NCBI GenBank assembly: GCA_036279295.1
Contig: DASUJK010000100.1
Span: 1-64,000, forward strand
Direction of reading: 5' to 3'
Length of the DNA stretch: 64,000 bases
Origin: DATEPR01 sp036279295
GTDB lineage: Bacteria > Actinomycetota > Actinomycetes > Mycobacteriales > Pseudonocardiaceae
Shown: positions 8,805 to 16,179 of the stretch, in pieces
Layout of the letters: every line of letters starts with the position of its first letter
How positions within the stretch are numbered: position 1 is the first letter of the stretch
Program-made: the position numbers and the translations under genes
Notes under the pieces: generated by a model
Told to the model about the DNA's origin: nothing
Database searches by the model: none
What the model saw: only the letters and a program-made list of their open reading frames with translations

Positions 8805-8820
8805 TCACCCGATCGGGTGA
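8805..8820. promoter_or_regulatory. Perfect 16-bp palindrome before the toxin cassette
   Basis: TCACCCGATCGGGTGA is a spacer-less dyad in the gap between the GNAT gene and the YbaB/WXG/TNT cassette, flanked by AATAA on one side and AAACCTTTC on the other. No T-run follows on the plus strand, so an operator is more likely than a terminator. The binding protein is unknown. Confidence 0.45.
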
Positions 8821-8879
8821 AACCTTTCGTAGGTGTCCGACGTCCAATGTGGCACCCGAGGACGATGCCGGAGGTGGCC

Positions 8880-9329
8880 GTGACGACCAACCACCGGGAC
8901 GAGGTTGCCCAACTGCTGGCCGACTATCGGCGCAGCCGGGAGCAACTGGCGTCGGTGCACAGAACCCTGAAGTCCATCACCGAATCGGCCAGCAGCCCGG
9001 ACGGCCTGATCACCGCGTCCGTCGACTCGGCCGGCACCCTGTCCGGCCTGAAGATCGCCGACGACGCCTACCGCGGTTACCGGCCCACCGAATTGGCCGA
9101 CGCCATCGTGGCCGCCACCCGGTCGGCGGCGGCGAAAGCCGGTGCACGAGCGCGTGAGGCACTGGCGCCGGTGCTGCCGTCGGACGCCGATCCGGCCGCC
9201 GTGCTGGCCGGCACCGCCGACCTGGCACCGGAGGAGATCGCGCCGCCGGTGCGTGCCCGGCGTGCCGAGCCCGACGACGAGACCTACGAGGAAACCACCT
9301 GGATGAACCGAGCCGGGCGAGGTCGATGA
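8880..9329 (+). CDS. YbaB/EbfC-family protein, first gene of the toxin cassette
   Basis: A 149-residue protein of YbaB/EbfC type: an N-terminal helix (about residues 5-40) and a small beta sheet (LITASVDSAGTLSGLKIADDAYR), then an alpha helix and a charged Pro/Glu-rich tail. Actinobacterial members commonly sit directly upstream of WXG100 and polymorphic-toxin genes, where the DNA-binding or chaperone role is not established. GTG at 8880 is preceded by GGAGG at good spacing; an ATG at 8865 is an alternative. Its stop is one base before the next start. Confidence 0.75.
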   Translation: MTTNHRDEVAQLLADYRRSREQLASVHRTLKSITESASSPDGLITASVDSAGTLSGLKIADDAYRGYRPTELADAIVAATRSAAAKAGARAREALAPVLPSDADPAAVLAGTADLAPEEIAPPVRARRAEPDDETYEETTWMNRAGRGR

Positions 9330-9330
9330 G

Positions 9331-9648
9331 ATGGCAGGTTTCGAGGCCGACCCGGCCACACTGGCCCGGCACGCCGCCGAGTTTCCCGGCCTGGCCGACC
9401 AGGCAGGCGCGATCCACGGCGAGCTGAGCGCGGCACTGGCGGCGGCAGGCCCCTGCTGGGGCGGTGACGCGGCAGGCCAGAATTTCGCCGACGGGCACGT
9501 CCAACCAGCTGACGGCACACTGGCGCGGCTGGCCGCACTGCCCGGCCAACTGACGGACGTCGGCGACCGGTTCACGGCGACAGCGGCCAACTACCAACGG
9601 GTCGACGAGTACGGCGCGAGCCTGATCGGAGGCGGCAGTGGGGATTGA
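9331..9648 (+). CDS. WXG100/ESX-like secreted small protein
   Basis: A 105-residue helical-hairpin protein of the WXG100 superfamily type. Two long alpha-helical stretches (residues 6-36 and 56-90) flank a turn with CWGGD near residue 46, the equivalent of the W-x-G turn. Such proteins are exported by type VII secretion and often pair with the N-terminal domain of a larger toxin. The gene overlaps the toxin gene by 11 bases. No ESX core genes are visible in this window, so the secretion machinery must be elsewhere. Confidence 0.75.
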   Translation: MAGFEADPATLARHAAEFPGLADQAGAIHGELSAALAAAGPCWGGDAAGQNFADGHVQPADGTLARLAALPGQLTDVGDRFTATAANYQRVDEYGASLIGGGSGD

Positions 9649-11482
9649 GCTTCCGGGCGAACTGGCCGACGTGGCAGCGAAAGCCGGTGTGCGGTGGCCG
9701 GCCGCGGACGAGGAGGCCATGCGGACATCGGCCCAGGCGTGGCGCCAGGCCGGCACGAAGCTCACCGCGTTGGCCAAGGACGCGGACGGCACGGCGAACC
9801 AGGCACTGTCCGCGGTGAGCGGGCCGACCGGTGTGGCAGCGTCGAAGCACTGGCAGACGTTCGTGGCACCGGACACCGGTCACCTGACCAGCACGGCGGC
9901 CGGCTGTGCCAATGCGGCCGACCGGCTCGACCACGCGGCCGATCAGGTGGGCGCGGCCAAGGTGCAGATCGTGTCCCACCTGGTGAACCTGGCCAAGAAC
10001 ACCGACGCGGCGAACCAGGCCGCTGCCGCTGGACACCCGACGGCGTTGGCCGGGTTGCACACGACGGTGCAGGACACGGCGAGCAGCGTCGCGCAGGTGA
10101 ACCACTCGCTGACCAACTCGATCCGCCTCGACCACGCGGTACCGGTCACCCAGGTGGCAGCCCAGGTGACCCAGCCGGTCACGCACGGCGTCATCGGCCA
10201 GCACGACATCAGCCAGCACATGACCGCCGACACCGGCCCACTGGTCGCGATCAACCCGGCGCACCACATCGATCCGACCAGCACCGGCCCGACCGGTCCC
10301 GATGGCGGCCACACCGGCCCCGTCCAGGTCACCCCGGCGGCAGCCCAGCCCGTCGTCCAGCCGGTTGCGCAGCCGATCGGTGCCGTGCTGGGCGGCCACG
10401 GTGCCGGCCCCGGTGACCCGGGTCTGGTGCACAGCGGCGCACCCACCCCGGCGATGGGCGTCACCGTGGCCCAGTCGGCCGCTCCCGCGCTCGCCGCGCC
10501 ACCAGTGGGCGTCGCGTCCACCCACACCGACTTCGCACCACCGCCACCCGCCCAACCGGCTCCCGCCCCGCAACCCGGCTTCGGCGGCGCGGGAGCCGCA
10601 CCCACCCCGTCGTTCGGCACCCCGGTGCCCCAACAGCCGACGGCAGCCCCGGCACCAAGCCCCATGGCACCGCCACCCGCCGCCGCGGCCACCCGAACGA
10701 CCCAGGCAGCGCCCCCACCCGCCGCCGACAACCGGCGCCAGGACGCCGGCCAGGCCCAGGACCCGGTGGCCGCGCCGGAAATGAGCCGGCCGGCCAGGCA
10801 GAGCCAGCGGCGCGATCCCAATGTCGCGTTGTTCCTGGTCTACCTGTTCCCGATCGGTCAGCTGCCGAAGGCGTCCAGCCGACCGGTGCGGCAACTGCCG
10901 CCGCCCGCCGAGGAAACCGACTTCGCAGCCGGGCTCCGCTTCGAACCGCACGATCATCCCGAGTCACACTTGATGGACACGTCGACCGTGGCACCAGCAC
11001 CGATCCATCCCGGGTTGGCCGAACCCACGCTGGCCGGGCACTACGACCCGCTCGGCGGTGAGCACGAGCGGGACTGGGACCGCCGCTTCCTGGTCCGCCC
11101 GGCCGACGACGAGCACAGCGCCGAGTACGCATGGCCGCCCGGGGAACTGTTCCCGGAGGGCGGCTGCGACGACGGTGAGCCGGAGGTCCTGGCGCCCGAC
11201 ACGGTCATCGACCGGTTCGGCACCGCGGACGGCCGGGTGTTCAGCGCGGACGGCACCCCGTTCGCCCGCCGGTCCCTGCCGCCCGACCACCTGACCGCCG
11301 GCTACCACCGTTACCGGGTGACCAGAGAACTGCCGGTGTGGCGGACGCTGTCCGCCGCCTGGTTCGGCCAGCCGGGCGGCGGCGTGCGCTACCGCGCCGT
11401 CTACCCGGCCGCTGACCTGGTCGCCATGGGTTATCTGACCGAGCTGACCGGAACGGAACATGGGCCGGAACATGGACACTGA
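9638..11482 (+). CDS. CpnT-like polymorphic toxin with C-terminal TNT (NAD+ glycohydrolase) domain
   Basis: A 614-residue three-part toxin. Residues 1-180 are a WXG100-like helical domain of the CpnT N-terminal type (GIELPGELADVAAKAG, WPAADEEAM). Residues about 180-400 are a Pro/Ala/Gln-rich disordered linker. The last 130 residues are a TNT domain: YAWPPGELFPEGG, TVIDRFGTADGRVFSADGTPFARRSLPP, and WFGQPGGGVRY, whose Gln matches the position of the catalytic Gln of M. tuberculosis TNT. TNT enzymes degrade NAD+ in the target cell. The GTG start has GGAGG upstream and overlaps the WXG gene. Between-cell delivery by type VII secretion is inferred from the N-terminal domain. The next gene is the likely immunity protein. 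Confidence 0.88.
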   Translation: MGIELPGELADVAAKAGVRWPAADEEAMRTSAQAWRQAGTKLTALAKDADGTANQALSAVSGPTGVAASKHWQTFVAPDTGHLTSTAAGCANAADRLDHAADQVGAAKVQIVSHLVNLAKNTDAANQAAAAGHPTALAGLHTTVQDTASSVAQVNHSLTNSIRLDHAVPVTQVAAQVTQPVTHGVIGQHDISQHMTADTGPLVAINPAHHIDPTSTGPTGPDGGHTGPVQVTPAAAQPVVQPVAQPIGAVLGGHGAGPGDPGLVHSGAPTPAMGVTVAQSAAPALAAPPVGVASTHTDFAPPPPAQPAPAPQPGFGGAGAAPTPSFGTPVPQQPTAAPAPSPMAPPPAAAATRTTQAAPPPAADNRRQDAGQAQDPVAAPEMSRPARQSQRRDPNVALFLVYLFPIGQLPKASSRPVRQLPPPAEETDFAAGLRFEPHDHPESHLMDTSTVAPAPIHPGLAEPTLAGHYDPLGGEHERDWDRRFLVRPADDEHSAEYAWPPGELFPEGGCDDGEPEVLAPDTVIDRFGTADGRVFSADGTPFARRSLPPDHLTAGYHRYRVTRELPVWRTLSAAWFGQPGGGVRYRAVYPAADLVAMGYLTELTGTEHGPEHGH

Positions 11483-11756
11483 GTCGATCATCAAATGGCT
11501 GACCGCGGCCGGCGTGCCGGCCGAAGTCGTGTCCATCGGCACCGAAGCTGATAACACATGGTGCCTGCTGCGCGACGAACAACCCGGTGAGGGCGGCGCT
11601 GATGCCGTCGTGTCCTGGGAGGTGTTCTGGCGCGAGCAGGGCAACCGGTACGACTGGGCCCGGTTTACGAACGAGCAGGTGGCGTGCTACTACCTGTTCG
11701 GCCGTCTGGTGTTCGCACAGGTGGTCCGGGGAGCGGTGCAGACCACTGCTCAGTGA
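11460..11756 (+). CDS. Putative immunity protein to the TNT toxin
   Basis: A 98-residue acidic, aromatic-rich cytosolic protein (TSWEVFWREQ-like stretch, YLFGRLVFAQVV near the C-terminus) with no signal peptide or membrane segment. Its start lies inside the end of the toxin gene (an overlap of 23 bases, or 11 if the ATG at 11472 is used), which is the normal position of an immunity gene. It is much shorter than the mycobacterial TNT antitoxin IFT and shows no clear resemblance to it. The immunity role is inferred from position alone. Confidence 0.65.
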   Translation: MGRNMDTESIIKWLTAAGVPAEVVSIGTEADNTWCLLRDEQPGEGGADAVVSWEVFWREQGNRYDWARFTNEQVACYYLFGRLVFAQVVRGAVQTTAQ

Positions 11757-12550
11757 TCAGTCGGCGGCGGGCCGAGTGTGGTGAGAACGGCGTCGTGCAC
11801 GCGGCCGTTGGTGGACAGCGCGGAGCCGTTGTCGTGCCTCGGTGTGCCGCGCAGATCGGTGAACCGGCCACCGGCTTCCCGCACGATGACCTGCAACGCG
11901 GCCACGTCCCACGGGTTCACGATCGCCTCGGCGGCCACGTCCATCGCGCCCTCGGCGACCAGGCAGTGCTGCCAGAAGTCACCGAACGCCCTGGTCTCCC
12001 AACAGGCGTCGGCGAGCCGCAGGTACGCCTCCCTCGTGTGGTGGCGCGACCAGCTGCCGATGTCGGTGGTGGACACATAGGCGTCGGCGAGATCGTCCAC
12101 TCCGGACACCGAGATCCGCCACGGCTGGTCGATCCCGGTGGCCGACGTCCACGCGCCATGGCCATCGGCCGCCCACCAGCGCCTGCCCAGTGCCGGCGCG
12201 CTGGCCACCCCGGCCACCGGCACACCGTCCACCAGCAGCGCGATCAGCGTGGCCCACGCTGGTACGCCACGCAGGAAGTTCTTCGTCCCGTCCACCGGGT
12301 CGATCAGCCAGGTTCGCCCGGCGCCGACCTGGCCACCACGCTCCTCGCCCGCGACCTGGTCGCCGGGCCGTGCGGTGGCGAGCAGTTCCCGGATCCGGTC
12401 CTCCACGGCGAGGTCGGCATCGGTTACCGGAGTCCGATCGGGCTTGCGGTCGACTTTCAGGTCGTTGGCTCGAAAGCGCGCTGCGGTGATCTCATCGGCC
12501 GCGTCGGCGAGGGCAAGGGCCAGTTCGATATCAGATTGGTCGAGTGACAC
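11750..12550 (-). CDS. hisN: Inositol monophosphatase family protein, probable histidinol-phosphatase
   Basis: A 266-residue member of the IMPase family of Mg-dependent phosphatases. Metal-site motifs are present: GEERGG near residue 64 (Glu ligand), WLIDPVDGTKNFLRGVP near residue 77 (D-P-x-D-G-T signature) and NPWDVAALQVIVREAGG near residue 210. The best match is to actinobacterial HisN, which removes phosphate from histidinol phosphate, but inositol or other sugar phosphates remain possible. The start is a GTG at 12550 without a clear ribosome site. It converges on the immunity gene and overlaps its end by seven bases. Confidence 0.87.
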   Translation of the reverse strand: MSLDQSDIELALALADAADEITAARFRANDLKVDRKPDRTPVTDADLAVEDRIRELLATARPGDQVAGEERGGQVGAGRTWLIDPVDGTKNFLRGVPAWATLIALLVDGVPVAGVASAPALGRRWWAADGHGAWTSATGIDQPWRISVSGVDDLADAYVSTTDIGSWSRHHTREAYLRLADACWETRAFGDFWQHCLVAEGAMDVAAEAIVNPWDVAALQVIVREAGGRFTDLRGTPRHDNGSALSTNGRVHDAVLTTLGPPPTDH

Positions 12551-12621
12551 GGTGTGGATGCTGTCATGAATACGCTGGGTGTCCTGATGGAGTGCCTGGT
12601 CGGACCACGGAGGAGTGCACT

Positions 12622-13296
12622 GTGAACGTGGTGCTGCTGGCGGAGGACGATCCGACGATCGCCGAGCCGCTGTCACGGGCACTGCACCGGGAGGGCTACG
12701 TGGTCCAGGTCGTCGCGGACGGACCGTCCGCTCTGGAGGCCGCGAACGCCGGTGGGGCCGATCTGTTGGTCCTGGACCTCGGTCTGCCCGGGATGGACGG
12801 CCTTGAGGTGTGCCGGCGGCTGCGCTCGGCGGGTCGGGGACTGCCGGTGCTGATGCTGACCGCGCGGGCCGACGAGGTGGACTTCGTCGTCGGTCTGGAC
12901 GCCGGTGCCGACGACTATGTGGCCAAGCCGTTCCGACTGGCCGAGCTGATGGCCAGGATCCGGGCGCTGCTGCGGCGCAGGTCACCGGAGACGCTGGAGG
13001 CCAGCGGGGTGCGAATGGACCTCGGGGCCCGGCTGGTCACGGTGGACGGTGCCGAGATCCAGTTGGCCAACAAGGAGTTCGAGCTGCTCAGGGTCCTGAT
13101 GCAGCACGCGGGTCACGTCGTCACCAGGGAAGAGATCCTGTTCGAGGTGTGGAACGGGCCGGAGCTGAAGAACAGCAAAACCCTGGACATGCACATGTCC
13201 TGGCTGCGCAGGAAACTCGGCGACGGCAGCCCTCGGTCGGCGGAACGGCGGATCGCCACCGTGCGCGGGGTGGGCTTCCGGTTCAATGCTGACTAA
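12622..13296 (+). CDS. Two-component response regulator, OmpR/PhoB type
   Basis: A 224-residue regulator with a receiver domain (acidic pair at residues 9-10, phosphoacceptor Asp52 in VLDLGLPGMDG, conserved Lys in DDYVAKPF) and a C-terminal winged helix (about residues 130-222, HMSWLRRKLGDGS and TVRGVGFRF). GTG start with GGAGG upstream. The partner kinase gene starts 32 bases downstream. Target genes are unknown. Confidence 0.93.
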   Translation: MNVVLLAEDDPTIAEPLSRALHREGYVVQVVADGPSALEAANAGGADLLVLDLGLPGMDGLEVCRRLRSAGRGLPVLMLTARADEVDFVVGLDAGADDYVAKPFRLAELMARIRALLRRRSPETLEASGVRMDLGARLVTVDGAEIQLANKEFELLRVLMQHAGHVVTREEILFEVWNGPELKNSKTLDMHMSWLRRKLGDGSPRSAERRIATVRGVGFRFNAD

Positions 13297-13328
13297 CATT
13301 TTTCGGGGCCGGTGACTGGGAGGGACCT

Positions 13329-14606
13329 GTGCGGCGACGCATTCTGCTCGCCATCCTCCTCGCGGTGGCGGTGACCGCCTGTGCGCTGGGTGTGCCACTG
13401 GGCTACACGGCGATGCAGATGGTCGAGACGTTGACCGAGAGCAACCTGCTCAGCTCGGCGCAGCGGTTGGCCACCAGCGTGGACCAGGACCTGGACAACA
13501 ACCGGAAGCCGAACCTGGCGCAGTTGTCGCTGATCGCGCCGGAGGGTGGCGAGATCACGCTGAGCCTGCCCGGCCAGGCACCGCAGCGCTCCGGCCCCAC
13601 GGTCGGCCCCGACTCGATCTCCGAGTCGGCGCAGGTGGCCCGCAACGGCACGGTCCGGCTGGCCGAGCCGGCCGGACCGATGCGTCGGCTCCAGGCCGAG
13701 GTCGCCATCTTCGTGGTGCTGCTGGTGGTGCTCTCGATCAGCACCGGCACGGTCGTGGCCACGGTCACCGCGCGCAGGCTGACCGAGCCGATGCGGCACG
13801 TGGCCGACCGCGCGATCCGACTGGGTGCCGGCGACTTCCGGCCGGACGGCAGCCGCTACGGCGTGCCGGAGCTGGACCTGGTGGCCGACGCGCTGGACAC
13901 GTCGGCGTCCGCGTTGGCCCTGCTGGTGCAGCGGGAACGCGAGCTGGTCGGTGACGTGTCCCACCAGTTGCGCAGCAGGCTGACCGCCCTGCAACTGCGG
14001 CTGGAGACGCTGGCCGTGGCGTCCAACCAGGAGACGGCCGAGGACGCGTCGGCAGCACTGGACCAGGCCGAACGACTGGCCCAGGTGCTGGACGAACTGC
14101 TCGCCGCGGCTTCAGCGGCCCGCGCCGCCGAGGCACAGCCGGTCAACCTGGCTGTGCGGCTGCCCGCGATGGTCGCCGAGTGGCGGGAACTGCTCCGCGC
14201 CAAGGGCCGCACGCTGCGGCTGCGGGTACCGGAAGGCCTGCTGGCCAGGGCCACCCCCGGCCGGCTGCGCGAGTCGCTCGGCGTGCTGCTGGAGAACTCG
14301 CTGCGTTACGGCACCGGCACCGTGCAGGTGGCCGCCCGGCGGGGCGACGGCATGGTGTTGATCGAGGTCAGCGACGCGGGGCCCGGCGTGCCGGACGAGT
14401 TGGCGGCGCACGTGTTCGAGCGTGGTGTGTCCGGTGGCGGGTCGACCGGGGTCGGATTGGCGCTGGCCAGGGCACTGGTGGACGCCGACGGCGGCCGGCT
14501 GGAACTGGCTGTGCTGCGGCCGCCCACGTTCCAGTTGTTCCTGCCGGTGGCCAAGGCCGAGGACGTGGTGGCGACGCCGTGGCGGACCGAGGTCGGTCCC
14601 CGGTAG
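13329..14606 (+). CDS. Sensor histidine kinase
   Basis: A 425-residue membrane kinase paired with the upstream regulator. Order: transmembrane helix at about residues 4-24, an extracytoplasmic sensor segment of about 95 residues, a second helix at 124-147, HAMP, the H-box with His212 in DVSHQLRSRLTALQL, and an HATPase domain (ENSLRYG N-box, DAGPGVPDEL G1, GGGSTGVGLALARALV G2). The residue after the phosphoacceptor His is Gln rather than the usual Glu/Asp, a variation seen in some actinobacterial kinases. The signal sensed is unknown. Confidence 0.92.
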   Translation: MRRRILLAILLAVAVTACALGVPLGYTAMQMVETLTESNLLSSAQRLATSVDQDLDNNRKPNLAQLSLIAPEGGEITLSLPGQAPQRSGPTVGPDSISESAQVARNGTVRLAEPAGPMRRLQAEVAIFVVLLVVLSISTGTVVATVTARRLTEPMRHVADRAIRLGAGDFRPDGSRYGVPELDLVADALDTSASALALLVQRERELVGDVSHQLRSRLTALQLRLETLAVASNQETAEDASAALDQAERLAQVLDELLAAASAARAAEAQPVNLAVRLPAMVAEWRELLRAKGRTLRLRVPEGLLARATPGRLRESLGVLLENSLRYGTGTVQVAARRGDGMVLIEVSDAGPGVPDELAAHVFERGVSGGGSTGVGLALARALVDADGGRLELAVLRPPTFQLFLPVAKAEDVVATPWRTEVGPR

Positions 14607-14620
14607 CCGGGCAGGCTCGG

Positions 14621-15169
14621 TCAGGCGACCTGTTCGTCGTCGGCGCTGTCCACCGAGCGCAGGTTGCGCACGCGGCCGGGCCGGACGCCCTCCGAAGGGA
14701 ACACCCACTTCTTGAACGCCCACCAGCGGAACACCATCGCCACCAGCGTGCCGACGATCATGCCGCTGGCGAAGTCGGCAAGCTCCTGGGCGACCCGGTC
14801 CACGTTCGGGACCTGGAGGTCCAGCGCGTAGCGGGAGATCCACAACGGTGTCGTGTTGAGCACCACGCCGATGCCGCTGATCAGGAAGAACAGTGCCGCC
14901 TCGTGCGCCCGCTCGCGACCGCCGCGGGTCCGGAAGGCCCACTCGCGGTTCAGGATGTACGAGACGATCGTCGCGACGATGACAGCGATGGCCTGCGCGG
15001 TGACCGGCTTGTCGGCCAGTACGGTCAGCTTGAGGCCGTAGTTCACGGCCACCGTGATGACAAAGCAGAACCCACCAACGAAGGCGAACTTCAGCATCTC
15101 GCGGTGCTTGAGCAGCAGCGAGCGAAGCGGCGCCGGGACGTGCGCCAGCGTGCTATCGACGACGGACAC
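14621..15169 (-). CDS. GtrA-family membrane protein
   Basis: A 182-residue protein with four hydrophobic helices, including FAFVGGFCFVITVAVNYGL at the start of the domain and ILNREWAFR, the family motif, near residue 75. GtrA proteins are thought to flip or carry lipid-linked sugars across the membrane; some affect arabinogalactan synthesis in mycobacteria. The GTG start at 15169 has a GAGGG very close upstream. It converges on the histidine kinase gene with a 14-base gap. Rv3277 has the same position near purK in M. tuberculosis. Confidence 0.85.
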   Translation of the reverse strand: MSVVDSTLAHVPAPLRSLLLKHREMLKFAFVGGFCFVITVAVNYGLKLTVLADKPVTAQAIAVIVATIVSYILNREWAFRTRGGRERAHEAALFFLISGIGVVLNTTPLWISRYALDLQVPNVDRVAQELADFASGMIVGTLVAMVFRWWAFKKWVFPSEGVRPGRVRNLRSVDSADDEQVA

Positions 15170-15219
15170 GCCCTCGACTGTACCGACACAGGTGCGCTGA
15201 CCAGATGACAGGTCGGGCC

Positions 15220-15244
15220 TGGCGCGCCAGGGCTTGGCGCGCCA
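15220..15244. repeat. Tandem pair of identical 10-bp palindromes
   Basis: TGGCGCGCCA occurs at 15220-15229 and again at 15235-15244, separated by GGGCT, in the divergent gap between gtrA and the next gene. Each copy is a self-complementary dyad and the centres are 15 bp apart, about one and a half helical turns. It could be a double operator; no binding protein is indicated. Confidence 0.4.
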
Positions 15245-15354
15245 GCGGCGTGGGAGGCCCAGGAGCGAAGCGACCCGCACCACGCACAATAGTGTGGCGC
15301 CTGAACCCACGACTGCTGCTCCACATGGCGGCCAGGGAAGGAGCAGGAGTCACG

Positions 15355-16173
15355 ATGACCGGTCCGTACCCGCCACCGGGATACCCACCGCAGCCAGGCC
15401 AACCCGGTCAGCCGGGTCCGTCCGGCCAGGACGGTTGGTGGGGTGGTCAGCCCGAGCAGAGCGGTCCGCAGCCGTCGTCGTACGACTTCCCGACCGTCCG
15501 CTACTCCGGCCTGGGCAACCGGTCCGGCGGTGGCTGGGGTGAGCCGCCGCGCCCGCCGCGCAGCACCGGGCGGCTCGTGGTCGCTGTGGTGTCCGTGCTG
15601 GTCATCGTGGGTGGCGTGGTCACCGGGATCTTCCTGCTCAAGCACCAGCACCAGCAGGCCGCCGCACCGCCGCCGAACGTCGCAGCGCCGTTGACCACCG
15701 CGGCCACGACCACCGAAGCACCCACTCAGGAGCCGACCGAGGAGTCCGACGATCCCGGTGTACCCAACGGTTCCACCGAGCTCACCCTGCCCACCGGGGC
15801 CTGCGTCCGGGCTCGGGTGAGCGGCGCCGAGAAGTACACAGTGGTCCAACAGGTGACGTGTGGCAGCGCCGAGTCCGACCTCGTGCTGGCCGAGGCCATT
15901 CCGGACCTGAACGGCTGCGAGGACCACCAGTACCTGCGGCTGACCGCGCCCAACGCGGGTGTCTACTGCTTCACCCTGGACATCAAGAAGGGTGACTGCG
16001 TCGACGAAAATTACCTGAAGACAAGTTGCGGAACGGCCGCGTTCACGGTCCTGAAGACCGAATCCGGGCCGGGCAGCGGCGACTCGTGCACCACGGCGAC
16101 CGGCGCCACGCACTGGGTGCCGATCGGCCGCGATCCGGTCGAGGTCGGCTGCCTGGGGCCGACGCACTCCTGA
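15355..16173 (+). CDS. Membrane-anchored extracytoplasmic protein (LppU/SCO3897-like)
   Basis: A 272-residue protein. Residues 1-60 are a Pro/Gly/Gln-rich cytoplasmic segment (MTGPYPPPGYPPQPGQPGQP). One transmembrane helix follows at about 78-98, then a Thr/Pro/Glu-rich linker, then an extracytoplasmic domain with about eight cysteines (GACVRARVSG, VTCGSAESDLVLAEAI, GDCVDENYLKTSCG), which suggests disulfides. The C-terminal domain resembles the LppU/SCO3897 family of unknown function. The ATG has GGAG at good spacing. It converges on the sigma-factor gene with a six-base gap. Confidence 0.8.
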   Translation: MTGPYPPPGYPPQPGQPGQPGPSGQDGWWGGQPEQSGPQPSSYDFPTVRYSGLGNRSGGGWGEPPRPPRSTGRLVVAVVSVLVIVGGVVTGIFLLKHQHQQAAAPPPNVAAPLTTAATTTEAPTQEPTEESDDPGVPNGSTELTLPTGACVRARVSGAEKYTVVQQVTCGSAESDLVLAEAIPDLNGCEDHQYLRLTAPNAGVYCFTLDIKKGDCVDENYLKTSCGTAAFTVLKTESGPGSGDSCTTATGATHWVPIGRDPVEVGCLGPTHS

Positions 16174-16179
16174 CCCGCG

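Noticed and set aside
9572..10957. A 461-codon minus-strand frame opposite the TNT toxin
   Set aside because: Gly/Arg-rich shadow of the Pro/Ala-rich linker; no start signal or family match.
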